Below are positions 36,401 to 48,564 of a stretch of DNA of 64,000 nt, piece after piece; position 1 is the first letter of the stretch, and each line of letters starts with the position of its first letter. The stretch comes from Membranipora membranacea (lineage: Eukaryota; Bryozoa; Gymnolaemata; Cheilostomatida; Membraniporidae). Position numbers and translations under genes: made by a program. Where the stretch lies: NCBI GenBank assembly GCA_914767715.1, contig OU612068.1, forward strand, positions 13,266,001-13,330,000. The letters run 5' to 3'. The notes below the pieces were generated by a model that worked only from the letters and a program-made list of their open reading frames with translations, was not told the origin of the DNA and did not search any database.

Positions 36401-36957
36401 TGAACCTGAATACTTTGCATTCAAAAATGTATACACATGTCTTGAGAATGAGAAGAAACTAAACTTCTTCAATTTGCTGACATAGACTATAAATGTTTTT
36501 ACCAATTCACCCGATTCTTCTGGTATGTTTATCGCCATCATAGTAAGGTCTCCTTTCTGTCCAATATGTAGGAGAAGACTGTCTGTGGTCAGTGGTCTGT
36601 GGTTAGTGTCACACATTAATATTATATCATATGAACAGGCCTGTGATTGAACTCTTTTGTAATCTGCTTCTGGCAACTGCATGATGTGGATTCATTCAAG
36701 GTTGTTCACAATCTAGGAGTAGCCAGACTGTGGGTGCCATTATCTTTTAAATTAATTCATACCGTAAGTTATGGTCTATGATGACACACACTTTTTTGGG
36801 GTCAATAGTGAAGATATATTCCAGCTTTGACCTCGACCTCAATGAACTTGAGAGCTTAAAGATATACGATATCGCATTGTCCAGTGACGGACAAGCACTT
36901 GCTCTAGCCTGTTGGGAAAATGGAGCTATCCTATATTCAGTGAAAAAGAAAACTTAG

Positions 36958-38049
36958 CATCAGGTCCAGTGCAGGTAAGCTTGACAACCAGGGCACAGGT
37001 GAGACCACATATTAATCAATCGTGTATTAATTTTACTAGTAATCTAGGATAAAGGCTTGTTTGATATGCATGTATGGAGGAGCAGGAGCATGCTTTTCTG
37101 TTCACAAACATTCAGATTTTTAGGGTGAAGAGTTGACAATATAGGACTTATGCAAACCAAGTTTTCCACAATAGGGATTATTGTTAATATGTTGTCTTCT
37201 CTATTATACCCAGAGGCGATTCCCAAGTCTATGTCGGTCTCTAGACAATGGCATAATCTGCATCACGATTAACATACTCATTGAAACCTCATTAACATAA
37301 AATTTACTCGCAGCCTGATCTGACCTGAAGATTGATTTTTTTGTTGTGTACAAGCTGACCTTTGTTGTCCTATACAGAGATATATGTCATGGTATACTAT
37401 CCTCTTGCAAAACGCTCCTGTTTTGCTTTGCTCAGGCGTTTTACCATTTCCCCCAACTCCACGTTGCACTCATTTATGCCATACATCATTTTGCAGAGAG
37501 AAATCAGTACTTAAACAAAGTGTTCCCTGAGCTGCGGCAAACAATTGTAGTGGTTATACATAACCAGATTATTTGTCACGACGTTTTTTAACTTGCTGGA
37601 GTAAACCACTGCTATTTTCTTTTATAACATACAGTCTATCAATGTCAGTTGACAAAACCTATATGCCTGCACCAACAAATTAAAAGAAAACTACTCAGCT
37701 AGAACAGGCGTAACATTTAGCTTGTGATTATTAACTGTAACTTATTTTTCTGGTAACATTACTATTAGCAATACAATTCCTACTGACAAATTCAATAACA
37801 TTGGCTGTTATTGCTGCTATCAGGGAGCTGTCCTAAATCATCTTGATGAGTTACAGGCAATAAAATGACATAAAAAAACTACCTCAGTTCAGCTTACGGT
37901 GTAGATGAAGGAGATTAACAAACATGTCCCAGCATGCACCTGTGTAGAGATAGTTACCTCCTCTGTGAAAAGAGGCGGACGACTCCCAATCAAGTTACAT
38001 TATTGACTTGGTAAAAATGGCTTCTGCAAACAAACTTATATACCTGACA
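36958..38049. other. stretch between the convergent genes D and E
   Basis: No gene is seen. An inverted, diverged copy of the family 3' flank (compare 7190-7290) is at 37919-38002, in the orientation expected for gene E. Confidence 0.6.
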
Positions 38050-38470
38050 ATGTATTATTTTCTATACTCAGAATACTCAGGTATTATCCTTGATTTAAAT
38101 ATTACTTTTAAGTCGCACATAAATGAATTGTGCAAAGAATTAAATTTGGTTGTAATAATGATGCGTGTAGTAAGGCCATATTTTGACGAAAAACAATGAT
38201 CGAACTATATTACTCATTTTTTTACCCGCACCTGGTCTATGGAATAGAGTTCTGGGGCCATGCTGCTGAAAATGACCTTAAACGAGTAATAGTCCTCCAA
38301 AAAGCTTGTGTAAGAGTGATTTTAAAGAAAAAAACCAGAGATCATGTTTCAACCCTTTTTAAGACTTTAAATATAATGCCTTTGAATATGCTATTCCAAT
38401 ACTGCTCTTTAAAACTATTTTTAAGAACATTTTCGAATGAGTTTATCAACTCTGTCGTTCCGGCAGGCGA
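38050..38470 (+). mobile_element. LINE reverse-transcriptase C-terminal fragment
   Basis: Codes for GIILDLNITFKSHINEL and then, after a one-base frameshift near 38196, for LYYSFFYPHLVYGIEFWG and LQKACVRVI. These are the thumb motifs of a non-LTR reverse transcriptase. Both ends are truncated. It is a different family from the other LINEs here. Confidence 0.75.
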
Positions 38471-39107
38471 GTGTGACGTCGAGAGTTCTAGTCGGACAGT
38501 CTCTGCTCTAGCTTCGTGCTATCTGACTGTCCCATTGCTTTTTAACTTTTTATACACCTTTGATACTGTTTTACTCATTCTAGTTTTTATAGTAAGCAAT
38601 AAACACACACATAAAAAAAAACCCTCTTCTCCCCACCCCCAATCTTCAAATGACCCCTTTACCAATGTGGGGTTAAATCTTTCCTGAATATAGTACATAA
38701 TCCTCCTTGTCTCATTTCAGTAATGTCACAGCCAGTCAAATATTGTACCGTACTTGTTGGTGTATTTTTTATGACGCCAAACAAAGTTTTAGATTATAGT
38801 ATAAGAGATGTCAGAGAAAGCATTACTGTGTCCTCGTGAAACTTAATGTCTTGCGGGAAAAAATCCGCATCCGAATCACATGGGTACAAACAGACATTCA
38901 AAATGTACCTGACAAACAGGATGGTGAACCATAGGATCAAGAAATGAAGGATTTTTGGTAGAGAAAACAGACAGACAGACACTCCTATGCAACTATGTTA
39001 ACAGGACAGGGTACATTGCCAGTAATTCTTCTAAATTACACTGAATAGCATAAAGATTATTGCTGGGTGCCATTGTTAGGTTCAGGTCCTCCTGGTATTC
39101 TTCATAT
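38471..39107. other. 3' flank of gene E
   Basis: Noncoding. No feature could be recognised apart from a short inverted motif around GACTGTCC / GGACAGTC near 38490-38532. Confidence 0.4.
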
Positions 39108-42100
39108 TCATGATATAAGAGAGAAAAGCTTCACCCCTTCATCTTTACATGCTAGAGCTACTGTTGTTCCGTCTTCTGAAAGACTGATATCGAGAATATT
39201 CTCGGTCATTCTGAGCTCGTCGCAAATTAACTTCTTAGTAAGTATGCCTAAAACGAAAATAGGTATGCAACACAAGCAGACGTGGAAGTTTTGTCAGTTG
39301 TTTGCAACAACAACCTTCATGGCAGGTCACCTCAACAGAATATTTCCCACAGCCAGCAATATATTGTTTGAGTTAATCTAACATGATGTCAATAACAATC
39401 AGTAAAACATCACTGTTTTTCTTTCTAATATGATTCTGCAAATACTAAATCTTGATATTTTATGATCGAAGGTTCTAACTACAATTTCATGAACTTGGTA
39501 GGACATACCGCTGAATCATATGTTAATAGTATTTTGAAAAGCATGGATAAATAGAGAATAATAATCACCCACTTTGAGAATGTTGTTGGTTTGTGTACTA
39601 CAAAAGGGAGGGCAGTTTGATGAGACCATCACCCTCAAAATTACTTTTACAATAAATGGAGCATCAGGTGGAGTTCCATGTCTTACCCTCTTGTGTTATG
39701 AGATGGATTGTGTTTCCCAAGTCAGAAGTAACATATATGAGGCCTTCTTTATCGACACATATCCCATATGGAGTATCAAGATTTCTGCATGTCCATACTG
39801 GCTCTGAGGCAGCCTGTAGTCTGAATTTATGAAGACATCCAGTTCGGTAATCACTGACAAGGATGGAGTCATGTTGCAACAATACACCCGTGGGATCCTC
39901 CAAGTGTCCAGAGCCAAGATCCATCAGATGTTCTCCCTTTACGGTCCACAGATGAACGATGCCTTCTGCAAAGTCGCAAGCTGCAACATACTCTTCACCG
40001 ATGGATAAATGCAAGAGAACACCATTTTCTTGAGGAAATTTACACAATGATGTTTTCGGGTCGGCCAGAGTGTTGTTACAGGATATTCTCACTTCTCGTT
40101 CAGTGTTGTCCTTATTGTATAAAATGGCAAAGGTATATTTATTTATTCTCCTGATGCATTGCACGCAACCGCGTATGTTAACTTGTTTCTTTTGGGAGTG
40201 TTCGTTGAGTCTGAGAACACCCTTATCTGTTCCACAAACAATATCCTTCCCTTCCCAGGTCACCGAGACCACATACATCCCGTTACTGGGAAGAGTTTTG
40301 AGATACTTTAGTTCGATTGACATTGGGTCTGTGATGCGTATTGGTGAGAAGAGTTGATTTTCAATCAGTCCTACAAGATTAAATGATATCTCTCTTTATA
40401 AAACTTCAGAAAAAAGTACTTCTTAGGTGAACTTGATTGGAATCAATTATGACCCTACTTGAGCCCTCACAATCCATAATGACCTCAAAAGTTTGAAACA
40501 CTTAACATGTAATTGGCTGTTCACCGACCTTATAGGCCTACCTTTAAAATCAGGGCTTTGTGTCAGAGTCTTCGGCGTACATGGTAAATATGGTGGGGTC
40601 TCATACAGTACTGTTGGACTGTTATCAATGCTCTGCTTGAGAGACTCAAACTTAGTGATAACTTCTGAGCCTTTCATGTCATGAAATCTTCTGTTGAGCT
40701 CCTTCCATTCAGTCTCAAGTCTGTCTCTCTGCTCAGTCAGCTGTGAGCTGTAGGCTTCTATTAGAGATACAGACTTGGCCTGATGTGCTTTTAACTCATT
40801 CTTCATCTGTTCCGCAGTCGCATTAATATTGTTGATCTACATCGAAAAAGAAAATTCTCCAAAATGGTCATGTAATGAAAATGAAAGGGATTTGATAACG
40901 ATAATACTATACTAATACGATGGTCCAACCCTATTCACTACCAATACAAACAGAGGCAACATTTTCATATTGTCAGGGCAATAGCTACGTAAGGAGGGCC
41001 TTCAACTGCTATGATAATTGGAAATATTCACCAACATGGATCAATCAACAAACCACAGCCAACTACGCTGAGAACCTAATTGCCAAAGGTTGGAGTCAAC
41101 TTACAGCTTTCTCAACCCTCTCATCGATCTCGCTCATCATCTGTGTTACTTCACACTCAACATCATATAGACTACTCCATGACTTCTTCTCCAGATTTAA
41201 ACCTTCTGTGATTTGGTCTGCTATCTTCTTAATCTTAGCATTCAACTCTTCTCTCACGTTGTCAGCCATCATAGCAATTGGTGAAGTCGCATGAAACCCT
41301 GAAGAAAACAACATCACTTCTAGCAAATTACACTCAGTGAAACAAACCACTAAAATCTGGTTGGAATAAAATAGTTTTCCTTCAGATTGGCATTTGCATA
41401 AAGGCTGCTCAGAATTTAGTCACTGACCTCGTTTATCTTTGCTTTGAGAACAACTTGACAGCTTAGGTTTACATGTCTGACAGAATACTTTGTGGCAGTT
41501 GTAACAAGCCACAGTTAGTTTCTGATCCTCATGGTCTGAGCAGTATACTGGTGTATACCTCTCTGGGTTAGAGGCATAAACAGCTATGTCTATCTGATGA
41601 TGCTTGCTTGTAAAGTATATCGATGACTGTTCATGGATCTGAAACCAAAGGGGATAAGAAGATGTTTCCTTGTTGGAGCAGAGAAGCCGCTAACTTGATA
41701 TTGGATACACTTACGCTTGTTTTTAAACCCTTACAATGCATTGTGTTAGACTATGTCGGTAGTAAATAAACACTTTTAACGATCTCTTCTCAGGTGTTTA
41801 CTAATTGTGCTGGTCTGGCCTTGAGGACAGGTCAGAGAAAATTAGTTGGAGAGTAAATGTTTGTATTATTTCCGGGCACCTAGGCGAAAATGAAAACATA
41901 CACGAAGCACATGATAACTCTGTTAACATTGCGGAAACAGGAGATCGTTGCAAAATCCAAATCAGAACCTTTATCAAAGTTGTTGGATTAAGATGAGGAA
42001 GGCAACTGGGATAAAGTTTAAATCTTGGCTGGTTATCCAAAGCAACATTGCGAGGGGTAGGGATAGGACTATCATCAAACCCTCATTTTTTTTTATTTGT

Positions 42101-42908
42101 AAACCAGATCAATTCCAATTACATCAGATGATGAACCATAGTATTGCGAAATAAGCAGGTTTTAGATCTTGTGGTTCAGGCCATCAAATTAATCAATAAT
42201 AAATTTTCGGCATACAGATTCTTACCTTGAAGTCGTGATCACAAAGTATCTTTTCACAGCCTAAACAGTAACAGACAGCTTTCTGATCCTCACAGACATC
42301 ACATTTAATATGATCAAAGTTGTCTTCTCTCTTATCTGTAGGAGTTTCACTGTCTGTCTCTAATGGTCTCAACAGGCTTTTCATTCCAGTCCATTGTACA
42401 TCATATTCTCTCCTAAGAAACCGGTTATAATATTTTCTTATCTCTTTTTGTCATGGCACACACATTACTCTTCTATGGAAGCTTTTACTTACATTATTGC
42501 ACTTAACTCAGGTTTGGTATTGATGGGCATCAATACAATCAAAAGATAAGCACTTTACACTGAGCTCAGCTCAACTGAGTTATTATATGGGCAAAGAATC
42601 AGACACTGCTGAACACTATTTCATCCTAATTTTCTTTTTGCTCGCACTGCCAGTGAATAGGTTAGAATATGGGACAGAACTATTCAACAAAGGAATACTA
42701 TATTGAGCATCAAACCACTATCGGTTTCAATGCACTAGACTAACCTGCACACAGGACAGTCTTTCTTAGGATCCTCCTCTAAACAAGGAAAACAGAAGAC
42801 ATGAGAGCAGGGTAACTGTTTAGGTTCTATCATGTATGTCAATTTTTGCAGACAGAATCCACAATTTATATCCTCTTGAAATCCGTCAGGAACGCTTGAT
42901 TCTGCCAT
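39108..42908 (-). CDS. TRIM-like protein E, 624 aa, 7 exons, intact
   Basis: On the - strand the exons are 42908-42745, 42412-42226, 41638-41428, 41298-41105, 40836-40542, 40370-39687 and 39247-39108. Intron phases equal those of A-C, and exon 6 is exactly 684 bp as in the others. The joined frame is open to TGA 39110-39108. The start MAESSVPDGFQEDINC leads into a full C3HC4 RING. Both B-box modules are complete, the coiled coil spans exons 4-5, and the propeller carries about six blades (TGVLLQHDS, PYGICVDKEGLIYV, ILDISLSEDG). It is clearly paralogous to A-C but older. The introns are not alignable, and the exon 3 donor is GTCAGT, as in F. It converges on gene D. Confidence 0.88.
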
Positions 42909-42928
42909 AGTCAATCTTTAGTCTGGAA

Positions 42929-43351
42929 TTAAAGGCCTGAGCACATTATAGCGTATCATAGGCCGTAACCCGTAATAATTCCTGGGTACAGTCGTAATCC
43001 GTAATGCACTGGTGAGCACACTGCAACGTATACAATCGTAATATGTTTTGTTAACAAACACAATGCACGTGCATTGTAATCATTGAGTTGACTGTGAATC
43101 AGTCAACTGTAAATTGTTAACCAATCAAATGCTTTGTTGTGAAAGTTCATAGGTCAATCAAGCACGTGCTAAGCATGTGCTTTCAAATTGACCAATGACA
43201 CTCGGGCGTAAGCGCAGTCGACCCACTAGTAATGGGAATGCTGCGTTTCAAGGAGCCGTAGCCCGTAGCTAATCAGGTCATTGACCTCAAACGCATGGCT
43301 AGTAAAACTACGTTACTGAAGGAATACGCCATAGTGTGCTTTGGGCTTAAA
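42929..43351. mobile_element. MITE-like element just upstream of gene E
   Basis: Imperfect inverted ends: TTAAAGGCCTGAGCACATTATAGCGTAT against the complement of ATACGCCATAGTGTGCTTTGGGCTTAA. Both sides have TTAAA, so TTAA(A) could be the target duplication. Inside are several CGTAATCCGTAA and CCGTAGCCCGTAG repeats. There is no coding sequence. It begins only 21 bases upstream of the gene E start codon. Confidence 0.65.
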
Positions 43352-44437
43352 TTGCCCAAAACAGAAAATAAATGACCGACCTTGACCGAGCTGTTCCTGT
43401 GATCCAGTCAGGGTTTCCAGGTGGTTTTATCATTTTAAGTTACATTTTTATGCAAGTGTAGATAGCATACACCTTGGTCAATTTGTTGGAGATTAGCCTT
43501 TCATCCAAAGGAAAGTCTTGCATTCCAGTTTGTGCAAACTGGAATTTGCAGGTGTTTCATCGTATTTTCATGAGTAAATACACACCATGAGCTGAGTGGT
43601 GTAGTATGATGTGATAGCAATCGAACAGTGCCGCAAACCGTAACCCCTAAACTATGGCACACCGATGAGCAGCATTGTGGGAACTTAACACTCTGATGTA
43701 TGGGTTGCTGTTGTGTGGTATTTAAGGATTAGTATCAAGACTGCAAGACTTAAACATATATTGGCACTCAATGTGACATAGACTACAATAAATTTTTCAT
43801 ATTACGATGGAGAATCCTCCCTGATAGTACCTACTAAGTGCCTACTTACTCTTCCTGCCCTTATAAAACAGGGCATTTCATTGTAACCATGCTGCTGAAA
43901 TTCAGACAAGGTTATAAATTAGAGATTGAACCTGGTCCATAGATTGTTAACCAAGAGGGACCCCAGCCGGCAAGGCTTAGCCAGCAACCTTTTGAAGAGG
44001 TTGCCAATGGGCAGATTTTTTGTTGGCCAATATCCTCTGACATCACCTGTCTTTGATAGGTATGCCAGAGGGAGCCACAAATCCCCATTTCCCAGCAACA
44101 GATAAAAGTGGTTTTAGATGCTTCTGCTTTTATACTTTATTTTCTTGCCGTTGGCGGTTGCAGAAATAATTTTCTGGACTGACAAAGCTTAGCTAACACT
44201 TAAATTATAATGTATATACCATCTATTAGTATGGCTCCAGCATTCATCACTGTTTTCAATGGTACACAGAAGTCTAGGCTGAGTGTAAAAATGGTTGTCA
44301 ATGCGAGGTCGATGTAATTTGCAGACCAAAGTAGCATTTATCTCCCCTAGCTGATTGATCATATTCGAGAATTCTCTACACCCAGACACCAAACAACCAA
44401 ATGAGAAATCAGCATCCCTATTTTATTCCTGTGAACC
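43352..44437. other. noncoding stretch
   Basis: No gene or repeat is recognised in this kilobase. Confidence 0.5.
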
Positions 44438-44696
44438 TGGGGGGTCTTTCAATTAGAAAGAGTGATCCTTTACTAAAGCAAGTTATCACTATCACATCAC
44501 TATCACATCGCTCAAAATTATCACTCACTTGGTGTTTCAATTAGAGAAAATCGTTCCCAAATCGCTCACTCAGAATGTATATAGTTCCATCAAGTGACTG
44601 AGCGATCTGAAAGCGAGACCCCTAGCAGGTATCGCTCACTCAATGAGTGAGCGATAATATTGCGATTTTGGCTGTTTCTAATTGAAAGACCCCCCA
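44438..44696. mobile_element. second copy of the GGGGGGTCTTTCAATTAGAAA MITE
   Basis: Same inverted ends and the same internal GAGTGAGCGAT motifs as 3888-4135. The interior is in the opposite orientation, and it is 259 bp long. It is flanked by GTGAACC and GTATCAC. Confidence 0.85.
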
Positions 44697-45450
44697 GTAT
44701 CACATCCAAGAAATTTGAAATAGGCAAATATGTGGCCATTGATTGAATCAACTGCTTCTGGCACCACTTGCCACTCAACACAAAAAGTGGTGGTGATGGA
44801 AGGAAACATTTGTTGATGCAAGAATCATTGATTCCAGCTGAGTCTTTACACTCTTAGGCTAAATGCTCTAAGCATGACAGAAGCCTTCTACAGCAGACCC
44901 ACTCAGACAATACTCCCTGCCCTGACTCCCTCCTCTACAGGCCTTATGAGTAACATAATAAATGAATATATATAACAAATAAATGAACTATTCAATTTTA
45001 ATATTGGATAGAGATATCCCTGTTATATCCTTCCCTGAGAAGGATATAAAACTTATATTAAACTTCTTGAAGAGGTTGCTAAAAATCCCTTTTGGCAACC
45101 TCTTCCACCGGTCCATATGGCATACAATTGGCAACAGTGTTGAGCCTCTTCTGGTAACCTCTTTCCAACTCAGTTTAGACAACAAATTGCCCGCTGGGAC
45201 ACTTTGAGTTATGCACAATTGTACACCAAACAAATTTCAGAATAATGACATAAAAACTTTAATTGTTGGTTTGCTACAAGGACTAGACTAGGATGTATCA
45301 AGAAGTCCTTGTTTGCTGGTACCCTACTGCTATCTCTCTGCTAACAGGGGACCTTGTTACTCCTTGATGATGTATAGCTTCTGCTATGACCCTGTTGATA
45401 GATGTGGCCAGCAAACATTTAACATTGGCTAACAACAGTCACTCACTCTC
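44697..45450. other. noncoding stretch
   Basis: No gene is seen. Short inverted pieces around AACTTCTTGAAGAGGTTGC / GGCAACCTCTTCC lie near 45061-45106. Confidence 0.45.
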
Positions 45451-45550
45451 ACAGGTCTACTCCAAAACCTGGGATTTTGGCAATGTTTTACTGCCCCCCT
45501 CAAGGGGGGAAGTCAAACATTGCCAAAATCTCAGGTTTTAGTAGACCTGT
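45451..45550. mobile_element. hairpin MITE with ACAGGTCTACTCCAAAACCTG ends
   Basis: A 100-bp hairpin with arms of about 40 bases (ACAGGTCTACTCCAAAACCT, GGCAATGTTT and complements) and a C-rich/G-rich centre. Related ends recur at 58258. Confidence 0.75.
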
Positions 45551-45879
45551 GCTCACTCTACTCTAGTCAGCTGCACTTTTACTCTTCATACAGACCAGAG
45601 GGAAACTTCTTGCACAGACATACCAATTATCTTACAATGAAAACATTCAATAATTCTTGTTGTCTATTAATTTGGAAATTCCCACACAAACAACCTTGAC
45701 AACCTCAAATAGCATATTTCCACAACTGTAGACAGAAACCTAATGTGGGAAACAGAATGGACTGAAAAACTACTTCATCGAAGGATTGCTTGTCCATGCT
45801 GATAGTTTAGATAACTCCATACATACAGCTATATATACAATTGTATTTGGTTATCTACCCTGAGTTCAACCTCGTGGAC

Positions 45880-46110
45880 CTAGGATACCAACATTATATA
45901 CACATAAAAAGTTATTCAAAAATAAAGCATCAAAGCACATTCTTCGCCTGGTGCAAAAGTCCAATAAACACCAACGCTCCCTTAGAAGTAAATGTTCAGT
46001 AATAAAACCTTCTTTTAGGACACATTTTGGCAAAACAGCTCTCTTAAATCTGCTGCACAATTTCAGACTGAACTGCAAACTGGCTGGCAGTCTACTATCT
46101 TTTAACTAAT
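45880..46110 (+). mobile_element. possible LINE C-terminal tail
   Basis: An open + frame rich in K/R (SNKHQRSLRSKC, FRTHFGKTALLNLL) ends in a stop at about 46108 and is followed by TA and AAAT repeats. It resembles the last part of LINE proteins, but no diagnostic motif is present. Confidence 0.35.
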
Positions 46111-46365
46111 ACTTTTGATAATAATCGTCACAAGAATAATGATTTTATATATATATATATATATATGATTTTCTATTTCTATAAAGCCATATATAAATTA
46201 CTTTCCCATTTCTAGAACATCGTCATTTATTTATGTATAACCCCTTGTTTTTGTGTGTATTTAACTGTGTGTAGAGGTCAACAAGTTACTTTTTAACTAC
46301 TCTGCTATCTGTTAACTTTCTAGAAAACCTCTTTAAACAAATAAATAAATAAATATAGAGGAAAT

Positions 46366-46440
46366 CAGGGATAGCTCAGTGGTAGAGGCGTGTGACTTAG
46401 GATCAAATGGTCCTGGGTTCAAGCCCCACTGGGAGCACTG
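46366..46440 (+). repeat. tRNA-like sequence, probably a SINE head
   Basis: A-box TAGCTCAGTGGTAGAGG and B-box GGGTTCAAGCCCC at tRNA spacing, preceded by an AAATAAATAAAT tract. The two acceptor arms do not pair, so a working tRNA is unlikely. Confidence 0.5.
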
Positions 46441-46650
46441 TTTGTCTAGTATTACCTGACTTGGCTGTCGCGGGCCATTCACCCGAGCCGACCTGGAACG
46501 TTAACGGACATATGGCTAGCCACATTGCCGGAGTCTTCAAACATACCTGAAGTTGTTATTACGTTGAGAAAAAAAAAAAATTCTATCGCATTTACCGTAA
46601 TCTTGGCAATTATCGACATGTTTTTCAATATTATGACGGCTGTACCTTCT

Positions 46651-47037
46651 TATATTATTATTATCACCGACAGTGTATCGGATCTGTTATATGTACTACC
46701 AGTAAGTGCATTTCAGTGTCAAATCTGATCCTATTATCAATACACCTCATATAGTTCAGGATGCGTCCCACTTAGGCTTATATATTATTATTATCACCGA
46801 CAGTGTATCGGATCTGTTATATGTACTACCAGTAAGTGCATTTCAGTGTCAAATCTGATCCTATTATCAATACACCTCATATAGTTCAGGATGCGTCCCA
46901 CTTAGGCTTATATATTATTATTATCACCGACAGTGTATCGGATCTGTTATATGTACTACCAGTAAGTGCATTTCAGTGTCAAATCTGATCCTATTATCAA
47001 TACACCTCATATAGTTCAGGATGCGTCCCACTTAGGC
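46651..47037 (+). repeat. 130-bp tandem repeat, three copies
   Basis: TTATCACCGACAGTG recurs at 46661, 46791 and 46921, an exact 130-base period, and I saw no difference between copies. The third copy ends at CACTTAGGCT (47038), where sequence switches to ACACAG. Frames inside are incidental. Confidence 0.92.
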
Positions 47038-47038
47038 T

Positions 47039-48564
47039 ACACAGTTAAGGTACGGGTGCTTCCTGCTTAATCTTCTCAGAGGGCAAGGTCCGGGTGCGTC
47101 CTGCTTCGAATTGTATTATATCAGATGTAAATGCACCCACTACAAGGTCCAACTTGTATGCAACTCTCTCAACAACAGTTACGCCTCGCTCTAGGCTAAA
47201 GCTCTGACAGTTGCTAGTTTGCAGATGTTCGCTATCCAGGAGTTACCCTGTAGCTGCGGGGAGTTGTGCGCTTGTTTCTGCGATGCGTTGCATGGGTTGT
47301 CCACCTCTGGCAAACTTATCATCATTCACCCTCATTTGTATATCTATTCATCTAGTTTGCGTGTGTGCTGTTTCCTAATAAGGGTTAATACCATGACCAT
47401 ATTTGGGGAACAGCGCATACTGGCACATTATCGCCACATCATAATTTTGGGGCACAGTCATACAAGCAGTGCTTGGGGACAGATGGTCTAGCTTTAAATG
47501 TGAGAGTGAAAGTTGTTAAATAATATATATTGACGTAGAAGGATTATGTTTTTTGTACGCAAATCAGAGTGACACAGATGGAAAGGTATGTTTACAATGA
47601 TTATTCATATGTTTTATTTAATATGCTATTAGGCGTTTGCGATTTATTTGATGCACCTTTTTCATATTATCTATTTACCAGTTGTTATCCTTCTGTCATC
47701 ACAAAGTAATTGAACCTTGAATTGATTTCTCAAAGTAGTTGAACTGTTATTTGATTTCAGTTTTACGAGCAAAATATAACACCCCAACTCCGTAAATCCT
47801 GTCACAAATCACTCGAGGGCAGAAACATACCCTCTCTCTGCTCATTTATGGTGAGTTTGTTTCGCTTGATATTGTTAGCCTGAAATCCAAACCCTAGCCA
47901 GGTATCTATTTTCTATTCAGATGGGAGCACTTTAAATCTGAGTCAAGTTCTGCATATTTCAATTTCAAAACATGAAAATAAAAAATTGCCAAATAATATG
48001 CCATGAAGGGTAAATGCTGATAACCAGGTAAACCAGGTAAAGTAGGTCACTTTCAACTGCCATATGGTTTTGGTTTTAGCTGGCAGAATAACAGGAGGAT
48101 TGAAAAACTTTATTTCCATATTCAGAGTACTGATCCACTATTGACAAATATTAGTAAATCCCCTCTTTTAAAGAGAACAAATAGCTTCTCTACTCAATTC
48201 AGTAAATTAATTATCGACAAAAATACAATTTTTTTAATGCATTATGCGACCTTGAAAATCTTATAATCGTTAGTAGAATCAATAAGACGTATTAATCTCA
48301 GCCAAAATTGAGGAAATGAATAAAAAGAAGGTCAATGCACACATAAGATGTCCTCTATGATCCTGATTGTCTAGCATGCAAGCTTATGTTTTCACCAAGG
48401 AAAATGTGGGAGCAAACTGTCATTGAGAAATAGTCCTGACAAACTTGAACTGTGTCGTTATAAAGATTTGATTGAAAGTTGAATGAATCATGAATTCGAT
48501 CGTTCGATGTAAGCATTACATTCAGTCCCATACTGTTTTTTCACGGCAAAACTTTAGCATACAT
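47039..48564. other. noncoding stretch, one candidate exon
   Basis: Mostly without recognisable features. See 47761-47850 for a possible exon. Confidence 0.45.
47761..47850 (+). other. candidate small exon
   Basis: A 90-base stretch, open in phase 0, lies between a good acceptor (TTATTTGATTTCAG) and a good donor (GTGAGT). No neighbouring coding exon could be joined to it, so it may belong to a noncoding RNA or be chance. Confidence 0.2.

Larger units (their letters stand above)
24857..36957 (+). repeat. tandem segmental duplication, unit 3 (keeps the D-type gene)
   Basis: Third copy of the unit, with gene C and then, in place of the truncated first exons seen at 8276 and 17352, all recognisable exons of gene D. 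It therefore best shows the ancestral layout: two TRIM-like genes in tandem, head to tail. The right limit of the duplicated block is uncertain, because gene D has no second copy beyond its first exon. Confidence 0.75.
31600..36957 (+). pseudogene. TRIM-like gene D, all seven exons recognisable, with in-frame stops
   Basis: The exons are 31600-31853 (acidic N-terminus and complete RING, CGFC to CAVC), 32733-32904 (B-box 1), 33947-34154 (B-box 2), a decayed exon 4 at about 34560-34700, exon 5 about 34733-35019, exon 6 from 35405 to about 36163, and exon 7 36809-36957 ending in TAG. Exon 4 has two stops: LNLEKKT-stop where A has LNLEKKSW (TGG to TGA), and another before TTDGLNLEKK. Exon 6 has a TAA at 35812-35814 where A has a serine (TCA). 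Exons 4 and 5 appear fused without an intron, and the exon 6 donor and exon 7 acceptor phases do not match. Exons 1-3 look intact, so a short RING/B-box product is possible. D is much more diverged than A-C. Confidence 0.85.

Noticed and set aside
46366-46440. tRNA gene
   Set aside because: A- and B-boxes are present, but the acceptor stem does not pair. Likewise 33390-33480 and 55600-55690. SINE-like origin fits better.
47219-47491. 90-codon frame on the + strand
   Set aside because: No domain, no splice context and no copy elsewhere; chance length for this stretch.
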